From contig CAMDKK010000043.1 in assembly GCA_945901045.1 (NCBI GenBank), positions 1-34,558 on the forward strand: a stretch of 34,558 nt of DNA. Reading direction: 5' to 3'. This DNA comes from Limnohabitans sp. Rim8 (GTDB lineage: Bacteria > Pseudomonadota > Gammaproteobacteria > Burkholderiales > Burkholderiaceae_C). This document shows positions 31,040-34,558 of the stretch, piece by piece. The translations under genes and the position numbers were made by a program. How positions within the stretch are numbered: position 1 is the first letter of the stretch; every line of letters starts with the position of its first letter. Under the pieces are notes generated by a model. The model saw only the letters and a list, made by a program, of their open reading frames with translations, made no database searches and was not told where the DNA came from.

Positions 31040-31933
31040 TTAAGCTGCAGGTTTGAGCAGGTCGTCCAGCAGGGGCGCGAGGGCCGCCACGTCTTCACGT
31101 TGTTTGAACAAGAGGCCCACCGTGTCTTGCACGACTTCGGGGTCCAGCGTCAAGGTGTCCAGGGCGACCAAGGCCTTGGCCCATTCGACACTCTCAGCGA
31201 CCCCCGGGGCGCGTTGGAAGGCATTCACAAAGGGCTGGCTGCGAAGGCGCGCGACAAACTCGGTCACTTCTTCGCTTAACCGCGCACTGGCCTGTGGCAC
31301 TTGCGAGCGCACAATCGCCAACTCGCGTTCGCGGTCCGGATAATCCATCCACTGGTACAGGCAGCGGCGCTTGACGGCATCGTTCAGGTCGCGGGTGCGG
31401 TTGCTGGTCAAAATCGTCATCGGCGCCGCCATGGCCGACAGGGTGCCAAGCTCCGGAATGCTGACCTGGTACTCGCCCAGGTACTCCAGCAAAAACGCTT
31501 CAAAGGGTTCGTCGGCACGGTCGACTTCGTCAATCAACAACACCGCGCCGGGCGCAGGGGTTTGCAGGGCTTGCAGCAGGGGGCGTTTGACGAGGTAGCG
31601 CTCTTGATAGACCTCGCGCTCCATGTCTTGCGCTGTGGCCTTGTGCTCGGCCGCCCGCATATGCAGCAACTGGGCCGCATGGTTCCACTCGTAAAGGGCT
31701 TCGCGTTGCTCCATGCCGTCATAGCATTGCAAGCGAATCAAAGGGCGATCCAGCACCTTGGCCAGGGCTTTGGCCAATTCGGTTTTACCCACGCCGGGTT
31801 CACCCTCGAGCAACAAGGGGCGCTGCAATTTCAAAGCCAAAAAAACGGCGGTGATCAACCGCCGTTCGCCGTGGTAGCCCGCCCCCGTGAGGGCTTGGGC
31901 TAAGGCATCGATCGTTTCAAATGCCACACTCAT
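31040..31933 (-). CDS. coxD: CoxD-like MoxR-family AAA+ ATPase
   Basis: Cytosolic AAA+ ATPase (MoxR class) of 297 residues. Walker A is EGEPGVGKTE (43-52), Walker B VLLIDEVD (131-138), and the sensor 1 region is TILTSNRTRDLNDAVKRRC. In Oligotropha CoxD is needed for sulfuration/copper loading of the active site with CoxE. It overlaps coxM by the ATGA of the coxM stop and its own ATG (31930-31933), so translation is coupled, and is followed by the coxE gene after 14 bases. Confidence 0.93.
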   Translation of the reverse strand: MSVAFETIDALAQALTGAGYHGERRLITAVFLALKLQRPLLLEGEPGVGKTELAKALAKVLDRPLIRLQCYDGMEQREALYEWNHAAQLLHMRAAEHKATAQDMEREVYQERYLVKRPLLQALQTPAPGAVLLIDEVDRADEPFEAFLLEYLGEYQVSIPELGTLSAMAAPMTILTSNRTRDLNDAVKRRCLYQWMDYPDRERELAIVRSQVPQASARLSEEVTEFVARLRSQPFVNAFQRAPGVAESVEWAKALVALDTLTLDPEVVQDTVGLLFKQREDVAALAPLLDDLLKPAA

Positions 31934-32721
31934 CCGTTCGCCTGTTTGACAGCACGTTGGGTTTGCACTGAGATCAGGTTAGCGCGGTAAACGGCTGAGG
32001 CATGCAAGTCGGCATTGAGTTCGCTGGCGTCGATGGCGACTTTGGCGACCGCTTCAGGCGTGAAACTGGTGTTCAAAGCGGCTTCCAGACCGGCGTGACG
32101 GAACACGCCATTGCCCGCGCCTGTGACAGCCACGCGTGCACCGCCCGCGCTTTGTGCCACAAACACGCCCACCAACGCAAAACGGGAAGCCGGTTGGCGG
32201 AACTTGGCGTAAGCGGCTTTTTGTGGAATCGGAAAGCTGATGGCCGTGATCAACTCACCGGCTTTCAAGGCTGTGGTGTACAGGCCATGAAAAAAATCAT
32301 CGGCGGCAATGGTGCGTTGATCGGTGTGTACCGTCGCGCCCAAAGCCAGTACGGCGCTGGGGTAGCAGGCTGCAGGGTCGTTGTTGGCGACCGAGCCACC
32401 CAAGGTGCCCATGGTGCGGATTTGCTTGTCGCCAATGCCGTCGGCCAATGCGGCCAGCGCCGGAATATGCTGACGCACCTCGGCGTTGTCGGCCACGTCT
32501 TGGTGGCGCGTCATGGCGCCAATCACGATGGCATTGCCCTCCTTGCGGATGCCGGCCAGGGTGCTGATGGCGCCCAGATCGACCACGGTTTCAGGTTGCT
32601 GCAGGCGCTGCTTCATGGCAGCGATCATGGTTTGGCCACCGGCCAGGGCGTTGCCGCCAGCGGCCAGTAAAGACTGAGCTGCGGCCAGAGTTGCGGGACG
32701 TTCGTAGTTGAATGCGTACAT
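31930..32721 (-). CDS. coxM: CoxM-like FAD-binding subunit of a molybdenum hydroxylase
   Basis: Medium, FAD-carrying subunit of 263 residues of an aerobic CO-dehydrogenase-type (xanthine oxidase family) enzyme. The N-terminal AFNYERPATLAAAQSLL and the FAD-binding loops LAGGQTMIAAMK (27-37) and TMGTLGGSVANNDPAACYP (103-121) are diagnostic. The C-terminal CO_deh_flav_C domain covers about 170-263. It passes electrons from the Fe-S subunit to an acceptor. The ATG at 32721 has GGAGA upstream. It follows coxL by 25 bases and overlaps coxD by 4. Confidence 0.93.
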   Translation of the reverse strand: MYAFNYERPATLAAAQSLLAAGGNALAGGQTMIAAMKQRLQQPETVVDLGAISTLAGIRKEGNAIVIGAMTRHQDVADNAEVRQHIPALAALADGIGDKQIRTMGTLGGSVANNDPAACYPSAVLALGATVHTDQRTIAADDFFHGLYTTALKAGELITAISFPIPQKAAYAKFRQPASRFALVGVFVAQSAGGARVAVTGAGNGVFRHAGLEAALNTSFTPEAVAKVAIDASELNADLHASAVYRANLISVQTQRAVKQANG

Positions 32722-32746
32722 GAAAATTTCTCCGGATAGGTGTCGT

Positions 32747-34558
32747 TTATTTGGCCGCTTGGATGGCCGACCACACGCGGTGGGGGGAGGCGGGCATGTC
32801 AAAGTCCCGGACGCCCAAAGCCGACAAGGCGTCGAGCACCGCGTTGATGACCGCTGGGGGTGAGCCGATGGCACCAGCCTCGCCGCAGCCTTTGGTACCC
32901 AAGGGGTTGGTGGTGCAGGGCGTACAGACATGGCCCAGGGCAAACACAGGGAAGTCGTCTGCCCGCGGCATGGTGTAGTCCATGAAAGAGCCGGTTAAAA
33001 GTTGACCGGTTTCTCGGTCATAAACACAGTGTTCCATCAGCGCTTGACCGATGCCTTGGACCAAGCCGCCGTGCACCTGGCCTTCAACGATCATCGGGTT
33101 GATGATGGTGCCAAAGTCGTCCACCGCGGTGAACTTGTCGACACGGGTGACCCCCGTGAGCGGATCGATTTCGACCTCGCAAATGTAGGTGCCTGCTGGA
33201 AATGTGAAATTCAAAGGGTCGTAGAAAGCGGTTTCATTCAGACCCGGCTCCAACTTGTCCAAGGGGTAGTTGTGTGGTACATAAGCGGTCAAGGCCACTT
33301 GGCCGAACGGGATTTTCTTGTCCGTGCCCTTGACGCTGAATTCGCCATTGGCAAAGTCAATGTCGGTGTCACTCGCTTCCATCAAGTGGGCGGCAATTTT
33401 CTTGGCCTTGGCCTCGATTTTGTCCAAGGCCCGCATGAGCGCTGCACCACCGACCGATATCGAGCGTGAGCCGTAAGTGCCCATGCCGAACGGTACGCGG
33501 CCGGTATCGCCATGCACAATGTCCACGTTCTCCACCGGGATGCCCAAACGCGCAGCCACGACCTGTGCAAATGTGGTTTCGTGGCCTTGGCCGTGGCTGT
33601 GCGAGCCGGTAAATACCGTCACGCTGCCGGTGGGGTGAACACGCACTTCGCCGCACTCGAACAAACCAGCGCGGGCGCCCAATGCGCCCGCGACGTTGCT
33701 GGGCGCAATACCGCAAGCTTCGATATAGCTCGAATAGCCAATACCGCGCAGCAAGCCTTTGGCTTCACTGGCTGCCTTACGGGCTGAAAAGCCCGCCACA
33801 TTGCCCAGTTCTTTGGCTTGGTTCATGCAGGCATGAAAATCTCCCGTGTCGTATTGCAATGCCACGGGGGTTTGGTAGGGGAACTGGGTGATGAAGTTCT
33901 GACTGCGAATGGCGTCCTGGCTCATGCCCAATTCACTGGCCGCACGTGACACGATGCGCTCGAGCAAGTAGGTCGCTTCAGGCCGTCCAGCGCCGCGGTA
34001 GGCGTCTACGGGCGCGGTGTTGGTGAACCACGCGTCGACTTCGACATACACCTGCGGCGTGCTGTACTGGCCGGCCAACAAGGTGGCGTACAAAATCGTC
34101 GGCACAGCCGTCGAGAAGGTCGACAGGTACGCGCCCAGGTTGGCATCGGTGTGGACTTTCAGCGCCAAGAACTTGCCGTCTTTGTCCAGCGCGAGTTCAG
34201 CGTGGCTGGAATGGTCACGGCCATGCGCATCACACAGGAAAGCTTCAGAGCGGTCGCAGTTCCATTTGATGTTGCGGTTGAGCTTTTTAGAAGCCCAAGT
34301 CAAACACACGTCTTCGGCATAAAGGTAAATCTTTGCACCAAAACCGCCGCCTACATCGGGTGCAATCACCCGTACTTTGTGTTCAGGCAAGCCCATCACG
34401 AACGCGGTCAACAGCAAACGCTCAACGTGTGGGTTTTGGTTGGACACATACAAGGTGTATTCGTCGCTGGCGCGGCTGTATGAACCAATGGCGACACGCG
34501 GCTCCATCGGGTTGGGCACCAATCGGTTGTTGATCAAATCGAGTTTGGTGACATGGGC
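32747..34558 (-). CDS. coxL: CoxL-like molybdopterin-binding large subunit, form II type (5' end cut by window)
   Basis: Large catalytic subunit of a xanthine-oxidase-family molybdenum enzyme. 603 residues are seen; the frame stays open to the window edge, so the N-terminal part (about 200 residues by family length) is missing. Diagnostic pieces are [52 protein letters not shown] and the C-terminal [18 protein letters not shown] with the catalytic glutamate. The active-site loop is [12 protein letters not shown] (AYRGAGR at 33983-34003), the form II signature, and lacks the Cys of form I (AYxCSFR). It is the first visible gene of the operon; an upstream Fe-S subunit gene coxS is expected outside the window. 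The substrate is uncertain. Confidence 0.93.
   Translation of the reverse strand, partial: AHVTKLDLINNRLVPNPMEPRVAIGSYSRASDEYTLYVSNQNPHVERLLLTAFVMGLPEHKVRVIAPDVGGGFGAKIYLYAEDVCLTWASKKLNRNIKWNCDRSEAFLCDAHGRDHSSHAELALDKDGKFLALKVHTDANLGAYLSTFSTAVPTILYATLLAGQYSTPQVYVEVDAWFTNTAPVDAYRGAGRPEATYLLERIVSRAASELGMSQDAIRSQNFITQFPYQTPVALQYDTGDFHACMNQAKELGNVAGFSARKAASEAKGLLRGIGYSSYIEACGIAPSNVAGALGARAGLFECGEVRVHPTGSVTVFTGSHSHGQGHETTFAQVVAARLGIPVENVDIVHGDTGRVPFGMGTYGSRSISVGGAALMRALDKIEAKAKKIAAHLMEASDTDIDFANGEFSVKGTDKKIPFGQVALTAYVPHNYPLDKLEPGLNETAFYDPLNFTFPAGTYICEVEIDPLTGVTRVDKFTAVDDFGTIINPMIVEGQVHGGLVQGIGQALMEHCVYDRETGQLLTGSFMDYTMPRADDFPVFALGHVCTPCTTNPLGTKGCGEAGAIGSPPAVINAVLDALSALGVRDFDMPASPHRVWSAIQAAK

Noticed and set aside
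30018-31043. A 341-codon open frame on the plus strand opposite coxE
   Set aside because: It lies fully opposite a gene with a clear vWA/CoxE signature. Its translation shows no domain, and GC-rich codon use readily leaves antisense frames open.
32002-32670. A 222-codon plus-strand frame opposite coxM
   Set aside because: Antisense to a well-supported FAD-subunit gene, with no recognisable domain.
1-34558. Search for tRNA/rRNA genes, CRISPR arrays, insertion-sequence ends, prophage and attachment sites
   Set aside because: No cloverleaf-like segment, repeat-spacer array, transposase or integrase was recognised by eye. A tRNA or covariance-model scan would settle the RNA question.

Overview
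The window looks like a stretch of chromosome from a betaproteobacterium of the order Burkholderiales, most likely a Comamonadaceae-type freshwater organism of the Limnohabitans/Rhodoferax kind. This is an inference from protein character (AhpC with the MPAAFTFNCPTE active-site variant, the DUF47-Pit pair, the CobD/CbiB-like protein beside a CoA-type Nudix and ApaH), from the gene mix and from moderate GC. No rRNA, tRNA, insertion sequence, phage gene or CRISPR array was seen. Coding density is high and no gene-free stretch exceeds about 290 bases.

Layout. 1-4000: ahpC (minus) with a palindrome in its promoter region, a DUF423 membrane protein (minus), the DUF47-Pit phosphate pair (plus) behind a possible Pho box, a TM2-domain protein and a GNAT acetyltransferase (both minus). 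4000-6340: rpsP-rimM-trmD and rplS, with a structured leader before rpsP, an extra promoter before rplS and a strong terminator. 6400-9500: a large DEAD-box RNA helicase with a long structured leader, then oligoribonuclease (both minus). 9500-16100: a translationally coupled trio (M48 peptidase, pterin-carbinolamine dehydratase, RsgA); the minus-strand group apaH-Nudix-CobD/CbiB-like; and a CNNM/CorC-type membrane protein. 16100-28130: a polysaccharide/envelope region with an RfaH-like antiterminator, uppS, an undecaprenol/diacylglycerol kinase, a PAP2 phosphatase, a Wzi-like barrel, a large SLBB export protein, a Wzz-type chain-length protein, a VanZ-like protein and bifunctional ManC, then purT (minus) and galE. 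28165-34558: a minus-strand molybdenum-hydroxylase operon coxL-coxM-coxD-coxE-coxG-xdhC, with coxL cut by the window edge.

How the genes fit together. The envelope region holds lipid-carrier supply and recycling (UppS, undecaprenol kinase, PAP2), nucleotide-sugar supply (ManC for GDP-mannose, GalE for UDP-galactose), export (SLBB protein, Wzz, Wzi) and a dedicated elongation factor. It lacks glycosyltransferases, flippase, polymerase and a Wzc-type kinase, so the assembly genes must lie elsewhere. The cox operon carries a form II active-site motif (AYRGAGR) and the L-then-M order of form II clusters, so its substrate is uncertain and CO oxidation should not be assumed.

The most interesting non-coding signals are a repeated promoter pattern, TATAAT-N3-AGGCT, found before rpsP, rplS and the RNA helicase; three consecutive stem-loops in the rpsP leader; two stem-loops in the helicase leader; and three Pho-box-like half-sites in 11-bp register before the phosphate transport pair. 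I did not find a clear candidate for a wholly new multi-gene system.
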